Part shown: positions 13,271 through 27,100 of the stretch, piece by piece | Layout of the letters: each line of letters opens with the position of its first letter | How positions within the stretch are numbered: the first letter of the stretch is position 1 | Source: Chlorokybus atmophyticus | Lineage: Eukaryota; Streptophyta; Chlorokybophyceae; Chlorokybales; Chlorokybaceae | Assembly (NCBI GenBank): GCA_009103225.1 | Contig: RHPI01001037.1 | Coordinates: 1,564,896 to 1,628,895 of the forward strand | Direction: 5' to 3' | DNA length: 64,000 nucleotides | Position numbers and translations under genes: made by a program | The notes under the pieces: model-generated | What the model saw: the letters and a program-made list of their open reading frames with translations, nothing else | Told to the model about the DNA's origin: nothing | Databases searched by the model: none

Positions 13271-16269
13271 TCTGCATGTGCAACCAACCAATCAAGCCTC
13301 ATTTGACATTCACTGTAAACATCTGCAGTTGTATGAGCCAAACTCATCTCCCATAATACCGTCCTGGTTGGCTCATGTGCAGTGTGTCTTACCTGCAACT
13401 AAACTTGTCTGGCACAGTCAGACAACTAATCTAGGTTATGGCCTTGCCTTCCTCGACGTTCCGCTGTGCAACCTTTTGTTCTGAAAGTGTGGCTCAGTGT
13501 CTCAGTCGCATTGGCAGCTGCTTGTTAAGCATACCAGCTACATTATGTTGCTCATATCATCACTTACTTGCTTGCCGGTGGTGTCCGCATGTAGTCACAT
13601 GCATCCCCTGCTTACCAGTGCTCCTTTGTGTTGTGCAATACAGTTATCACCAGCGACGGCATCCGGCCACTATGCATATCTCTATCCTGATGCAGCTGGC
13701 TGTGCCTCCTACTTGAACGCACCTGGTGCCTTGGCATTCCTACATTGTTGTCACCATCATGCCGGCCAGTTACCAGTAGCACTGCTACATGCAGCTTAAT
13801 TCACCTCCTAGCACAGTAGCGCCACCACTTGTAGCAGGTAGGTATGGTGGCAGCACTGACATTGAATGCTTGTATGTCAATGATAATCAAGTTGGCCCTT
13901 GTAGCCCCAGTAATGCCAAGCCCTGCCCTCCTGGTTGGTTACATGTGGCTTGGCATGATGCATCCACTGGTCCTCCATGTTTCTACGCCTGCAGTCAATT
14001 TACACTGCGAATGGGACTTACACACACCGCCACGAATGCTACCAGCTGCAGCAGCCGCCACAGCGGCTACAGCACTGCACACAGCAAACTCACCGCTGCA
14101 TTCGCATATCCCTCGCGCATGGTATGTACACTGTGCTGAGCACACTCACCGCTCGCCCTCCCTCCCTCCCACCTCCCTCGCTGCTGCTGCTGCTGCCTTG
14201 CTTTGCTTCCTGGCCTGCTCAGAGTCCGGGCATCACCATCCTGGAACGGGGGGCGGCAGTCGTAGCGGCGGTACCAGGCTGGGGCCCGGTCCAGACGGCG
14301 GCGCCAACGGCGGAAGCGGACGCTGTGCTGGCGGCTGCGGCAGTGTAGTTGTGTAGGCGTGCTTGCATGCCGCCGCCATGCGTGTGAGTATGCTTGTGCA
14401 GTGATAGGCAGGGATGACAGTACGTAGCTTGGTGTGACGATGTTGCATACTAGTGTATGATTCAGAGTCCACGCCTACCTGACTGTGGTGCCGTGGCTAC
14501 ATGTCGATTACTTACTTGCTGTGCTGGCTCTACCCACCTTCTCCCCCACCGCTTTGCATTGCACTTAGTTGCACGCATCTTAGCTTAGTTTGGCCCCCGC
14601 CTATAAACGACTGCTGTGCTGTGAGCTTGCGTGCTTGTCCGAATGCTTTACTGCATCTGTCATATCGGAATGCTTTACTGCATCTGTCATATCGGAATGC
14701 CTGTGTTTATTACATATGCAGGTGCCTTCTGAGCAGGGCCAATCACATTAGCACGGCCAGCTGGTGCTCCTCCTCCCACACCTTGCCCTCCACCGCCCCG
14801 AGCACAAGCATCAGCGCCGTCGCCACACCAAACAGGTGTGCGTGTACAAACAATGTGCAACAGAATGGCACATGCAGTCATGGTTATAACAATTGGAGGC
14901 ATACAATCAGTATCTTACACAGTTGCACACCATCGGGCTAATCAACTACTTCACCTAACTTACTACCCACACTATCGCTAGCACCCCTTCAGTCATGCAA
15001 GCATGCATTTGAATGCGCAGTCACTTGCACAATAACCATGTGAGCGTGTGTTCCTCTGTGCGCATGCAAGCTGCACATAGTCAGGACTGGTGCATTTCTT
15101 GACGTTTTGACTCGTATGCGATGCTCAGAGGATATCAGTTGTTTGCGTGGTGAGGTTGTGAAGCTCTCAAGTAGGCGGCGGTGGCAAATTGAGAGTGCAC
15201 TTGCCAACTTTCTCAGCATTCCAGGCTCAGGGCCAGGTCCCAATCATGAACAATCTTGGTGGTCCGACTGTGCACACACGCACACGAGCATACACACGGT
15301 CACGCGCACATGCATGCCCGCCCACCGGCCCGGTCAACTCATGAACACCACACTCATGTCAGAGCTTTATACAACAGTGTGCAACCAATTTGATGCCTTC
15401 AATGGCAGACGCCCAGTCTGTAGCGCAAGTGTTCTAGAGTGGGCGGGTCATGTGCTAAATTTCCAAGCAACATTGGTCCTGATGACACCTGAACGCGTGC
15501 TTCTGCCTGCATTGTCAGTGTCACAACTATTATGTTAGTTTCTGCTCACGTGCTAAACGACAACTCGGTAGTGCGCATGGCGTACATGCTTACAACCAAT
15601 GCGCTCTTGCCAGAGGCGCAGCAATCAATTCTGCGCAACGCCGCGGGTTGCAATACACCGATGCCATAGCTCTCGCCCTTTCTTCATTACTTGCCAGCAA
15701 GCAGGCAACAGTGTTGGCGTTGATGCTTGCTAGTATCAAAGGATAAGTCAACATAATGCTGTCAAGTTGTGAGGTGTACTGGCTGCATTGATATATACTG
15801 CAACCAACCAAGCTGCCAAACAAGCTGCCGCCTTACCTGTACCAAGAGTTGTAGAAGCGCGGTGCAACGACGCAGGCTGTGACGGCTCTCGTGACGCAAG
15901 TGAGGGACAACATTTCTGCTGCACTGGCAAAACAGTCACAACTCTGCAAGTCAGCGATGCATGAAAACGTTTCAGTTGGTAGTTGAGCAACAGCGCCTTG
16001 CAGTAAGCAGCAGTATGCTGACGCTACACCTCAATTGTGGCACGCAAAAGTGCATTGCCAGAACAACCCGAGTTTGACCATAATGCATGCGGTTGGAAGC
16101 TACATGTCAAGCAGAACTGGTGCTAGACTGACAACTGAACAAGCTTGACGGCCAGCACTGGTGTGCATGAAATGCATACAGATATGCAAGCATGCAAGCG
16201 GTGAACAAGTACACGCAACACATCAGTTACAGCTGTACTTCTAAGCGTCTACACTGACCGATTGCACAA
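13271..16269. other. Three kilobases without a recognised gene
   Basis: Several modest open stretches exist (13620-13800, 13790-14140, 14220-14350, 15340-15540), and some lie behind acceptor-like sites. None matches a known family and they do not chain into a convincing model. Contents I can name: a 27 bp tandem duplication at 14641, a pyrimidine-rich run near 14155-14210, and a copy of a short dispersed repeat near 14925-15010. Confidence 0.35.
14641..14700. repeat. 27 bp tandem duplication
   Basis: Two identical 27-base units (14641-14667 and 14668-14694), each beginning GAATGCTTTACTGCATC, followed by six bases of a third unit. No gene can be tied to it. Confidence 0.9.
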
Positions 16270-16700
16270 CCCTAGGTAAGCTGCTGCCGTCGCTGCTGAC
16301 TAGCTGCAGTAGGCAGCATGCCTACATGCATGTCTGCCGCCGGCGCCTGCAATGGCGCCACTCGGTCTGACAACAAGACGGACAACAGCAACGATGCCCT
16401 CAACCAGCACCACCACCACCGTCGTCAACGCCAACGCCGCCCCGCCCGCAGCTTAACCAAGTGTCAGGCTTGCCTCTATCAATAACCTTGCCAATGTGCA
16501 TGCCAGGAGCGGCGGCGGCGTCGTAGGCTGCCTGGCGGCGTGTGTCGGTCGTGTGGGCGGTGGCTTCGTCGTTGGCTACGCTGGCCATGTCAGCTGCCAA
16601 GGGGTTGGCATGCTCCGCGCGGCCAGCGACGGGTGGGTAGCAGAGGTTTGGTGCCTGAGTTGAAGTTACAGCTGCTGTCTGTAAGGTATGCTGTGCAAGT
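16270..16700 (-). repeat. Inverted repeat R1, right copy
   Basis: Minus-strand partner of 10900-11330. The matching open stretch keeps PPVAGRAEHANPLAAD but diverges downstream. Together the two copies enclose mTERF copy B and about 5 kb of other DNA. Confidence 0.55.
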
Positions 16701-17354
16701 CAAGCTCATGCTAGTGTTTCACGTAGCATGCATGCAGTTCCAGGCGAGGGGTGGGCGCATGCATTTTTAACTGATCAGCACAATGCTTGCCGTGTGTCTG
16801 TTTTCTGTGTGAACGCACTGTCACAATCGCTCTGGCCAAGCTCACAAAAACGGCACAGCGCACATGTTGACCTCGCTTTGCTTCCATCAGCTGCCGCAGC
16901 GCTTTGCACAACATTGTGGCCATGTGTGCCGACAGTGTCATCCTTATATTGCGCCAAGTTAACGCTGCGCGTACATGCCTGACTTGCATTGGTCAGTCCG
17001 AAGCTGTTTGCATTGGTATGCTGTCTCATGCAAGTAGCAACAGCCGCTTGAACGCTACTTGCCAACACTGCGTGGCCACAAGTCATTCAGATCTGCTAAC
17101 CATGAAAGTGGATGAATTTACGAGAAGTGCGGTTGTGTACACATGCATGTGGCCATGATGTTACAAGTCGTGGCACTGTTTTGCCATCCCTCAGTGCATG
17201 CCATCACTGATGCACTGATTCGTCAGCATACTAGTAGTTGAAAAGCGCTGACAACTGCTGCTCAACCATCAACTGTTGGTTGAAGTTGTTGGATCTCTCT
17301 CAAGCCCTTATGCACTGACTTGCTGACTTGTGAATCTTCAACATTTTGGCAGTG
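16701..17354. other. Spacer upstream of mTERF copy C
   Basis: No supported gene. The last 100 bases resemble the upstream flank of mTERF copy B and probably contain the promoter of copy C. Confidence 0.35.
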
Positions 17355-18576
17355 ATGTTTTCCCTCGAGCATGTCACAAGAGCAGCCACAGGCAGAGCCA
17401 TTGCGCCCCGCATCTACAACTTTTTGTATGGGCAAGGGCCAGCTTGGTTTACCTACAGAGTCAACACACCTCACAACTTGATACGTTCCAGGCAGATACT
17501 GTGCACATTCGCAGCACAACTGCGCTTTGCATGCGGCTCATCAACTCCTGAGGATGCTGTTGACGACAGTAACAAGGTGAGCTGCTGCTGCTCCTTAAGC
17601 CATGCTGGCACTGCCCACTCAACAATGTCTGTTTGCCAGTTGCCAGCACGAAACACACGGGGCAGGCCTCCATTGCCCTCTTGGTCAGAAGCTGAGCAGC
17701 AAGCTGTGCGCCGGTTCTGGGAGGGGTTATCGCTTTCCTCGCAACAAGTGGCGTCGCTTGTCACGCAAGGCAAGACCAAGTCGCTTTTCCGCCATCCCAA
17801 AGAGCTGGAGCGACGTATTCATGAGGTACGTTGTATCAACTGTCTTAAGCAAACTTTGCTTGAGGGTGCTTGTGGTTAAACTAGTCACATGGCAGATGCA
17901 AAAGCTGATTCCTGGTGTGAAAACGACAGCAGTGGCACAGCATGCACTTATTAAGGGCCATCCTGAGACTCTTGCAAACAATGTCAAGAGGCTCCGGTCG
18001 CTTTTAAGCATCAGTGACCAGGACCTTCGCATTGTGCTCAGTAGAGCTCCTCACATGCTCACTCGCACACCGGAGGTTGTGGCTGAAAGATTCGCTGCCT
18101 GGCGGACGTTTTTTGCAGTTGATCATGCACAAATGGTCATGTCTCTGAAACAATGCCCGGAGTTAGTATGCCACAACGATGCAAGCGTGCGCAACAGGCT
18201 TCAGACGTTTCTAGACACCTTTGAGTCTTGCAGGCTGGGCAACAGGCCCCTTGCCATGCAGATCTTCCTGTACAATCCAGGAGTGGTTGTGCGAATGTCA
18301 AGTAAGCGCATAACAACACGCTGCAAGCGGCTAGGTACTGAGTTTACGGAGCTGGACAGAAGCACGTGGCCAGTATTGACATGGCGCCTGGCACTTGAAT
18401 GTGCAGACAACGTGCTCGACCGTTTGTTGTTCCGTCGGCAGCATGCGGTTCCCATGGCAGCCTCAACAGCCCTCACCTACCCTGCAACCTCCTGGCACAA
18501 AAGGTTTCCTGAATTTATGCGCTGGCAACAGGAGCTTACAGAGGCACAGTCAGGCGCGGTCAGACAACAACAGTGA
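17355..18576 (+). CDS. mTERF-like organellar protein, copy C
   Basis: Same four-exon design as copies A and B. Exon 1 starts at 17355 (MFSLEHVTRAATGRAIAP, targeting-type leader) and ends at a GCAAGG donor. Exon 2 (about 17491-17577) has CTFAAQLRFACGSS. Exon 3 ends at 17825 (GRPPLPSWSEAEQQAVRRF). Exon 4 (about 17896-18576) carries mTERF repeats (LLSISDQDLRIVLSRAPH, MVMSLKQCPELV). By eye it is closer in protein to copy A than to copy B. Likely functional, acting in an organelle; the target is unknown. Confidence 0.75.
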
Positions 18577-18624
18577 TGTCAGCCAACATTAGAGAAAGTA
18601 TCAGCGTCAAGTTGTCGTAGTGGT

Positions 18625-19899
18625 TCAAAAGGCGCAAGTGCTATTGGTAGCTGAAAGTGCAAGCGCACATTGCGGGTTGACAGCTGCTGGCTGCTGGCGT
18701 AGGCTGCCGCTGCAGCATCGACAAGTGGCAGCAACGCTGGCTGCTTTGCAGCATGCATGGCCTCTGTGCTCGCTTCTGCTTGCTCCTGTGGTGGCTGGAC
18801 ATGAAAGAGCCCTGTATTCCGCAGGTACGTACACATGCTTTACTGAACGTACCTTGCCTACCGTCTGGCTGGGATGCGTTGCTGTCCGCAGACGCATGCA
18901 CCGTGCAGACCATTGCACTCTGCACGCAGCTTTCCTGCTGAATGCGTATTGGTATGTGTCTTGTGGCATAGAGAGTTGTCAAGTCGCTCTGCTCCTGTCG
19001 GTCATTTCCACATGCACCTTTGTGTGTGCAGCAGCTTGTGAGTTGGGTTGCGATGCAAGAAACACAATGGCCAAATTTCCTGCCATGTCGTGCTGCATGC
19101 AGATGTAGTGTTCACAGTTGCCGTGTGTCCAGCCATGCCTCGGACTTTGTCTACTTTACTGCTGCCGGCGCTGTCAAACATGCTGCTTATCCCCTGCACG
19201 TCCGCCCTCACTGCGGAGGACTGCTACAAGAGCAAGGGCCCTAGTAAGACCCCTTTTGCATACACAATGTCGACACAACAGTGGTAGCGTGAGTATTCTT
19301 TCAAGAATGACGGACGCTTGCATGTGCGCACGCGCATGTCCGTGTGCGTTTCATGTCACACTTTGCTTGACAGTGGTAAGCTTACAGTTGCTTTGCGTCT
19401 TTTTTCGCAACCACAGGTGTGACAGCTGTGCTTCCAACTTAGTCAACATGCCGTTCTCAATGCCAGTGTTTTGGGGAGCGAGCATGCGGCAGCGTACATC
19501 AACAGCAACGGCGCCAGGCAATTCTGCTGGCGTTGTAGCCATCCTTCCCCAGTCGACCTCCCCAACATTATCTTGCCTTCAGCTTGGTGGCATGATTCTA
19601 GACGGACCTGTGACAATGTGTGCGACACCGTGTCAGCAACACACCGTGTCAGCAACACAACTTTACATGCGGACATTAGTAATGTCATGCTGCTGGCTGA
19701 CGTTAGCAATGACAGGCTGCTTGAAGCCTTTCCCACACGACAGCTTGCTGTTGGCTTCAATGCTGCCTCAGCCATCATGGTGACCTGGTTCAAGATGTGG
19801 GTTTGTGTGGGCTGCATTTGCACGTTCTTGCTTGTGTGGGTTTGTCTGCAGCAGTGCACAGGGTGTATGCAAGTGTGTATTGAAAATATGCTGCTGTAG
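18625..19899 (+). CDS. Unrecognised partner gene, copy C
   Basis: Probable multi-exon gene just downstream of mTERF copy C. A first exon ends at a CCGCAG/GTACGT donor near 18824 and includes a hydrophobic stretch. Middle exons near 19130-19250 are uncertain. The best-supported part is 19420-19795, which is similar to 8520-8030 on the minus strand. It includes ISNVMLLADVSNDRLLEAF and GFNAASAIMVTWFK. Similarity across copies follows the protein frame, which supports coding. I know no family match and assign no function. It could also be a transposable-element remnant carried along with the mTERF copies. Confidence 0.35.
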
Positions 19900-21139
19900 C
19901 GTGTACTCTGGTCTTGATTCGCTGCTATGTAGACGCAGAAGTTCTTAGTTTTCACATGGCAAAGCTAACTAGGCTTGAGTTGTTGGTGCATCCTTCGCAA
20001 GTCTTGTGATAAAGCTACTGGAGTCAAAAATATGCTACTATAACAGGCGTTGTTGACAAAGAGCTGCTTGTTGCTCCAAGCTCGTGAAGGCTGCGCATGC
20101 CAGCAGGATCGTCAGCCATAGGAGGCCATGCAAGTGGGTAACGAGGACGAGGACGAGGACGAGGATGATGATGAGGTGCATTATGCTGCATTGGTGTTGA
20201 CGTGTACTCAGCTTAGTGTATACAAAAGATGGTATGCTCGTAGGTTTGCATGCATAGTGTCACAAGCATCAGTCATGCATGTTGTGACGCATACCACGCA
20301 TGCAAGCAGTCAGTGGCAGTCCACCACCGGGCTAAAGCCATGTATATAACCGTTTAAACGCACACTTTCACCTGTAGTCCACTATTGCACAACCAGGCAC
20401 AATCGCACAATTACACAATGCAGCCATATCATAGGGAAACGGACGGTTATGCGGTGAGTATTGCACATGTATTGTTGCACGAGACTGAGCCATGTGCACT
20501 CTACAACGTTGTTGCTAAGCATTTCAAGTTGGAGGCTCAAAGAAGAAGCACGCATGCGGCATGCAAGCTGGTTCTACAACTACTGTGCATAGGCAGCAAG
20601 CTGAAGAGTACTGGTTGTTACTTCATAGGCTCCCCTTGTCAGATACGTAGGCGCACCTAATGGCCGCGTTACTCGCTGCATGCAAGAACTATTAGGTCAT
20701 GTACATTCCACATGGTGAGTAGAGTCAATGTGTATTGGCTGCAAGTTGAAGTTACCTTATCTCAAATCTCGCGTGCTTGCTGCGATAGGCATGCTTCTGC
20801 CGCGTTTGAACTCAAGTTGTCAGTCATCACTCATGCCAGGCGAAATGTACCAACAGCTTTGTTTTATTACAAGCGGACAGCTTGATTATGGCATAGGCAG
20901 GTATATAAACGCACAGCGCGTAACATTTGCAGGCAGTACGACTGAATGTACACTCGCATACACAATCTTGGTGCTTCCATAACACCTGCAAAGTCCTTTG
21001 TGTACACTTGAGAGGACCGCGCTGATGGGTACGAGTGCTGGAAAAGGGCCAGTATGACACCCACTCCATTTTCAACTGCTCCAAGCTTGACAACTCTGCA
21101 ATGGACCACACATGCAAAATGGCAATCTATACCAAACAA
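19900..21139. other. No recognised gene
   Basis: Contains a short Asp/Glu-repeat open stretch from GAC/GAG triplets (20128-20190) and another copy of the short dispersed repeat near 20320. Neither extends into a gene model. Downstream of the NAA25 stop on the minus strand. Confidence 0.35.
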
Positions 21140-24100
21140 TCAGCCTGTCCGAGTCAAGGCTAACAGCGCTGCATTCCTGCTCAACACAACATCGCGCGCC
21201 CGGTCCAACACACTCCTCTGGCTAACAGCAACAGGGGAGAACACGCCAACCACATCCAGGCCCTCGATGTGGTTTCTCCCACTTCGCGTGCCGACAATGT
21301 TGTCTTGTAGACTTCTGATGGAAGCGAGAAGACTGTCGTCCAGCTGGTTGAGTGTTGCTGTGAACTTTTTCAACCACTTGTCTGTGCTGATGGAAAGATG
21401 CGCTTGCAGCCTCCCTGCCAACTGATCCAAACTGGACGACACTGCCTTCAGCATCTCATGCAAAGCAGCCTGCAGACTTGGCCCTGAACACAAAGTCACA
21501 GAGAAGATTAGTTATCCATGGCAAGGTTGAGTTTCAACACCACAACAGTAACACAATGTGCCTAGAGACCGCTGATGAGACTTTAACTGGTAATGATGAT
21601 GATGCCATGTATCAACTACCTGTTTGGTTGGGCTCTGATTGAGATGTGCTTCCTTTCTTTTTTTTCTTCCCTTTCAGGCTTGGCTGCAAGGCCCTGCTCC
21701 AGGCCTGCGCGCAGAGCAGCAGCCAGGCGGTGTCTTCGTGTGCGTGCCGAGTTAACCGTGCCATCACCTCCCCGCACCGCGGTGATACATAAAGGTCAGG
21801 CAATGACCCTGGCAAACATGTATATCGATATAGTATGATAAAGTACAACAAGACAGTTGAGCAGCTCGTTGGTGATTGAACACGCAATATTACGTGCACA
21901 CACACATAAGTGCATGTATACGTGCGCAATCACACACGCACACGTGCGGGTTTGCACCAACACACCCACCTTGTTGTGTTGCTTCACCCAACAATCCGCA
22001 TAGCAGCTTCGTTTGTTGCGCAAAGGCAGCGTCTACCAATCGCAGGGCTCGTGCAGCGGTTGTTGCATTCTCAGGGACACTGGGCTCTAAAACACTCTTG
22101 AACAAACTAACTCCCGCTGCTAACACTCCCGCAGTCACTGAAGGCTCAGACGCCTGCTCCTGATCCTGCCAGAGGGTAAATAATTGTCATCATATCTGCC
22201 TAGGCAACTTAACACATGCCATACTCCACATGAGCAGGCAACTGCATGCCTGTGCCTGTTGAAAAGATGCACCAGCACGCACTGATCTGTATAATTCAGC
22301 AAGAGTGCATATGTACCCATGATCATCCACCCGTGTGTGTACGCATTGCATGTGTGAACAAGCCCTATGTACCCATGTATGAATGCATGCAAACACGGAC
22401 AGGTATACTGTGAACACGAGCGTTTGTGGTAACGAACTGCATCCAGGCACATGTGTCCGCTTATGATAACATCGGTCATATACCTCGCTCACAGCATTAA
22501 CAGCCGCCGCAGCATCAAGCGCTGCATCCCGCCTCAACCATTGCTGCAGTGTCTGAAGCAGCTCTGATAGCGTCTCCAGCTTGCTGCTCTTGCCTTTATC
22601 ATCATCCACCGCCGCGGTTATGCTCGTGATCAACCACAACATGCGGGGCAAAAGGCTGCGGCATCGCAACGCTTGTGTGGCTCGGCTCTGCCACGCCTCC
22701 TCTGCACATTGGTGTTTGGTTGGTACTCATGATATGCAACTTGCATATTGAGTGGGTACTTACCCACACATCTGCTCTTATACTTATACCGCATATGCAA
22801 TTACTACCTCTGCTGTGTGATACGCTTTTCAACTGATGTGCATACCTGAACACACATTGCCGGCTGTGGATGTTAACAGGCTCGCATCTGGGTAAGGATG
22901 CCACGCCGCGCGAGTGGTAACATCTTCCGTGAACTCGAGCTGTTGTTGATGACACAACGCTTCCGCCTCCCTTCCAAAATCTGCCTCGGCCAACAAAGCT
23001 TGCGCCTCTTGCAAACTATGACACCTTTCCTGCAATGGAGTGAATGTTGTCTCGTAAATACCACACAATGACATGTCAACTTCAGTTGCAGCAGTTGTAA
23101 ACTCATATGACTCAATTCACGTGTGCTGCAACGTACAAGTATATCATAATCATGCGTCAAGGCAACACCAAATACACCTGTAGCTTAAGGAGTGTGGACT
23201 CCACTACAGCCACAGCGCGCTGGTGCGATCTCTCAAGCAAGCTCTTGAAGTCCACAAACTCTTTCACTTTGTTGAAGGAGCCATGCCGGAAGGCCGTCAT
23301 CACCAGGTCGGCGGCCTCGCGCCGGTGATCGGAGTGGAACTTCATGATGCCCTTATGCAAATCTTGAAGATTGCCCCAACTCGCACCCGCTTGCAGCACT
23401 GAACACCCACGCACACCCACATAGACACGCAAGAGCACAAAGTAAGAGTCACCTTCAGACACCTTCACAGCATGCAATAAAGCTGAACATAAGAGAAGAA
23501 GATGAGTCTCTCTAACAAGATTACCGGGCAGTATGTGATGGGAGAGGGTGTCAAGTTGTATGTGTTTGATCTCAAGGGGTTCCCACGTTGCGAGTGCGGG
23601 ACCAGCCGCGGCAAGGTGTTCGTGGAGGCTGAGCAACGCCAGCCTGAGGACGTAGTTGTATCTGCTGCGGGCGAGGCCCAGCTGCAGCAACCAAACCGCG
23701 GCCAACAAGTACTTGGGCTCCTGATGCCTTATGAGCAGGTCCACCTGGGTCCCAGTAGTCGTTGAGGATAATGTTGTTGTTGTTGTTGTTGTTGTTCTTG
23801 TCGTTGTGGTGGTCGTGAAAGTAGAGTATTGAATACTCATCATGATTAGTACAGTGGCAACGGTGACCACAATCATGAATGCGATAGTCACCGTCGTCAT
23901 CACCATGGCGATACACCACCGCCAGTGACACACATCAACACACACTTTCTGTACCATGCTGGTGGCGGCAATGGTGATGAGATGGTCCCCGTGGCCGCAC
24001 TCTCGTTCATCCAGGTCAGCCGAGAGTTCGAGCGTGCGGGTATAGAGCGATAGAAGGCCGAACGCCGATACTGCGCCGGAGCGATACAGACCCATTTGCC

Positions 24101-27100
24101 TCTCCACCTCGCACACGGATATTACCCGCCGAAGGGCCTTGACGTTCAACTCATTGTCGCCATCAGCGCTGCCTATACGTATTGTTCAAGTTTTGGATCA
24201 GGTGCACGACTGCTGTGATCAGTTGTGATTGTGACTGTCTTATGTGGCCAACTCAACATACCTGCGAGTTCGTGCAAGACCTTGAGAAGTTGGTCTTTGC
24301 TGGCGGTGTCAGTGACAGTCGCCACGGCTCTTTCGCTGTCTTTGCCAAAACTTACCAGATGCCCAAACCTGTGTCACATATGTAGTTCAGAACTTTTCCG
24401 TCACCACAATTCAACATCATGATTGTGATGTCAGCTACACAAAACATGCCTGCATAGCGATGCAATAACACATCACTCCTTCTCATGTGGACATGACATG
24501 CGTGTGCATGTGCGTGCGAGCGTGTGCGTGTGTGCGTGCGTGCATGTGAGAGAGATTAAGATGCTGACCTAATACATGCACGCGGTTGTATTTGCGCTGC
24601 TCTACACACACACATACCTTCTGAAATACACGACAATCGCGTCCACAAGCTCCTGTTGCCCCGCGCCCTCACACTCAATCCTCCGTTGGCACAGCTCCAT
24701 CCGCGCCAGGAAGGGCCCGCGCTGTATCTCGTTGCCGCCATCCGCGCGCCGCTGCAGCTTGTCAACCAACTCCGACGCGGCCGTCCAGGCATCAGTCCCC
24801 TGAGCAGAGAGTGTCACATAGTAGCAAATAGCAGTCAGGAAAGTGAGTGCCAGCTTGCGTGCATGACACAAGCTGAGCGCCTGCTGTCTGCAAGGCAGTT
24901 AATCTTCAGGCAGAGAGCTCTCACCCCGTCGCCGTTGACTGTGTCCGTCGAAGGGCTGACATGATTATTATCTGAGTTGGAGTTGGAGTTTATTGACACC
25001 CCTGCCATGCGCGCTGTGATGCTTGGAAGGGTCGAGTCAAAGTAGCCCGTGTATGCCGACCAGTCATCCAGGCTGCAAGGCATTTGGCACTACCATCGCA
25101 GAATGCACAGCTGCTGACTTTCAAATCAATGCTTGACCAGACTCACTCACTTGATGTCAAGAAGTTTGGCATATGTTGCGGCAGCTTCAGCCTGCTTACC
25201 CAACTGGACTTGCAACGAGGTCTGCATGACACAAGGTGCTTCTTATCATACGCTTTCTTCAAAGGTTGCAGGCAACTCAGTAGTTGTATGTTGCGATTGT
25301 CTCACTTGGACGCGAAGCCGATCAACTTGGATGCTAAACAGCGACCCGAGCTGCTCCACCGTGCTCAACGCTTCCTTCAGCTTGCCGGAAGCCTTCAGGA
25401 TGTCCAGATAGACAAGCAGGGCTGTGTGGAGTGAAGTGCGTTACTAACACATTGACTCAACCAGAATGCCGACGTAGTGCGCTGGTAAGCCCCTCCCGCA
25501 TCACACCTCAAAGAAAAGGGTGCATTACACTGTGTTAGCTGCAGTTCCTGCTTCTGCCGGTGCTTCCTCACCATTGTCTCAGCCAGCTGCAACGGGCGCA
25601 CGTCTCCCGCTGACCCTGCCTACCAAGACATCACACGTTCAAGATGTGCTACCACTCTTGTGCTGCTATGTATACAATGGGACTTGCATCAAATCACACA
25701 GTTCTTAGTCCCAAAGCCAACATGCTTGGCCACCATGTTAACAAGCACCACCTCTTACGCTCTTGTTCCCACCCAAGGAGATCGACCAACCCTACCCCCG
25801 CGCACTCACAGGCACACGCACAGGCTCGAGCACACCACAGTTGCAGCTGCTTGCCTCAAGAAACGCAGACGTCACGGCCCACATGAGGTGCTGCTCGTCT
25901 GGTTTGATGCGGTAGAGTTTCAGCGCAGCCAGCTGCATGTCGCGAAACCGATACTGTCGCAGATACGCTTGGAACAATCTCGATATCAGGTCCGCGTCAC
26001 CCGGGTTCACCTTTGACACCTGCTCCATGCAGTCTGTCGCTTGCTGCACTGCATACCACACATTCCATCTGTTGCAGCTACTTTGTTCTACAACTCAAGA
26101 TGGCAGGTTCGCCGATAATGCACATACGGCCATAACGAGGAAACATACACAGACTCAAGTTTGCTTATGATAGCACATAAATGGGTACATGCATGTATGC
26201 ATGCACGCACGCGCACGCGTGTGCATGATAACATGCATGCATGCATGGGTGCATGCGCGCAGGCCCCCTTGCATGTGCACGCCTACACATATATGTGCCT
26301 GCGTGCGTGCAGTTTGCGTACAGTGGCCAGTGGCTTTGTAGACCAGTAGCAGAGTGTTCAGGATGTGCTCGTTTGAGGGGTTCAGCCCGCGCACCTCCTC
26401 GCACAGCGCAAAGGCCTCTTCTGGCTTGCCTGATCTCTCCAACACCAGCGCCCGAAGCGCCTGCAAGAATTACAACAACTTGATCTTTGCGTCCACTGAA
26501 GACATGCAGTATCCTGAATTGTGCGAGTTGTCGATTGAGCGCAAGCAATCAATTCTATAACTGATAGACTTGACACCAGGAATGCCTCTATTAGCAATGG
26601 CATGCGTGTTCACAGATTGAGATTGGCCAATCCTCGCTAAGTACACAGCCAATGTGTTGATGCTGCAATTATTCACGATTTGCGATCATGCAGTGCAGAC
26701 TGCACGAGCAAGCTGTTAACAATACACCCTGGAGCTTCTTGCACATGTGGCAGCAAGCCTAGCTGGGATGACTTCTTGCTTATAGGTACCAATAATCATA
26801 AACAACACATGCCAAGGCGAACTAACATCAGGGAGCTAGACAATCATGACACCAACGCTCACTCTGGTTCCAACACCAAGACAACAGGGCAGCAAATTGA
26901 ACAAACAGCTGTAAGCCTGACGACTTGTCTGCTGGGAAGATGAAGCCAAGTAAGCAAGTAAACCCGCCTCGCCATGCATTGGCATGCATGGCTTAGTCGC
27001 AGTACAACGCGAAAGGGAGATGGCTGACAAAAACCGCAGACGTGTAACACAGAGTTACAGAGTGACCAGGGTGTATTACCCTGATGAGGCCGGAGGCGTC

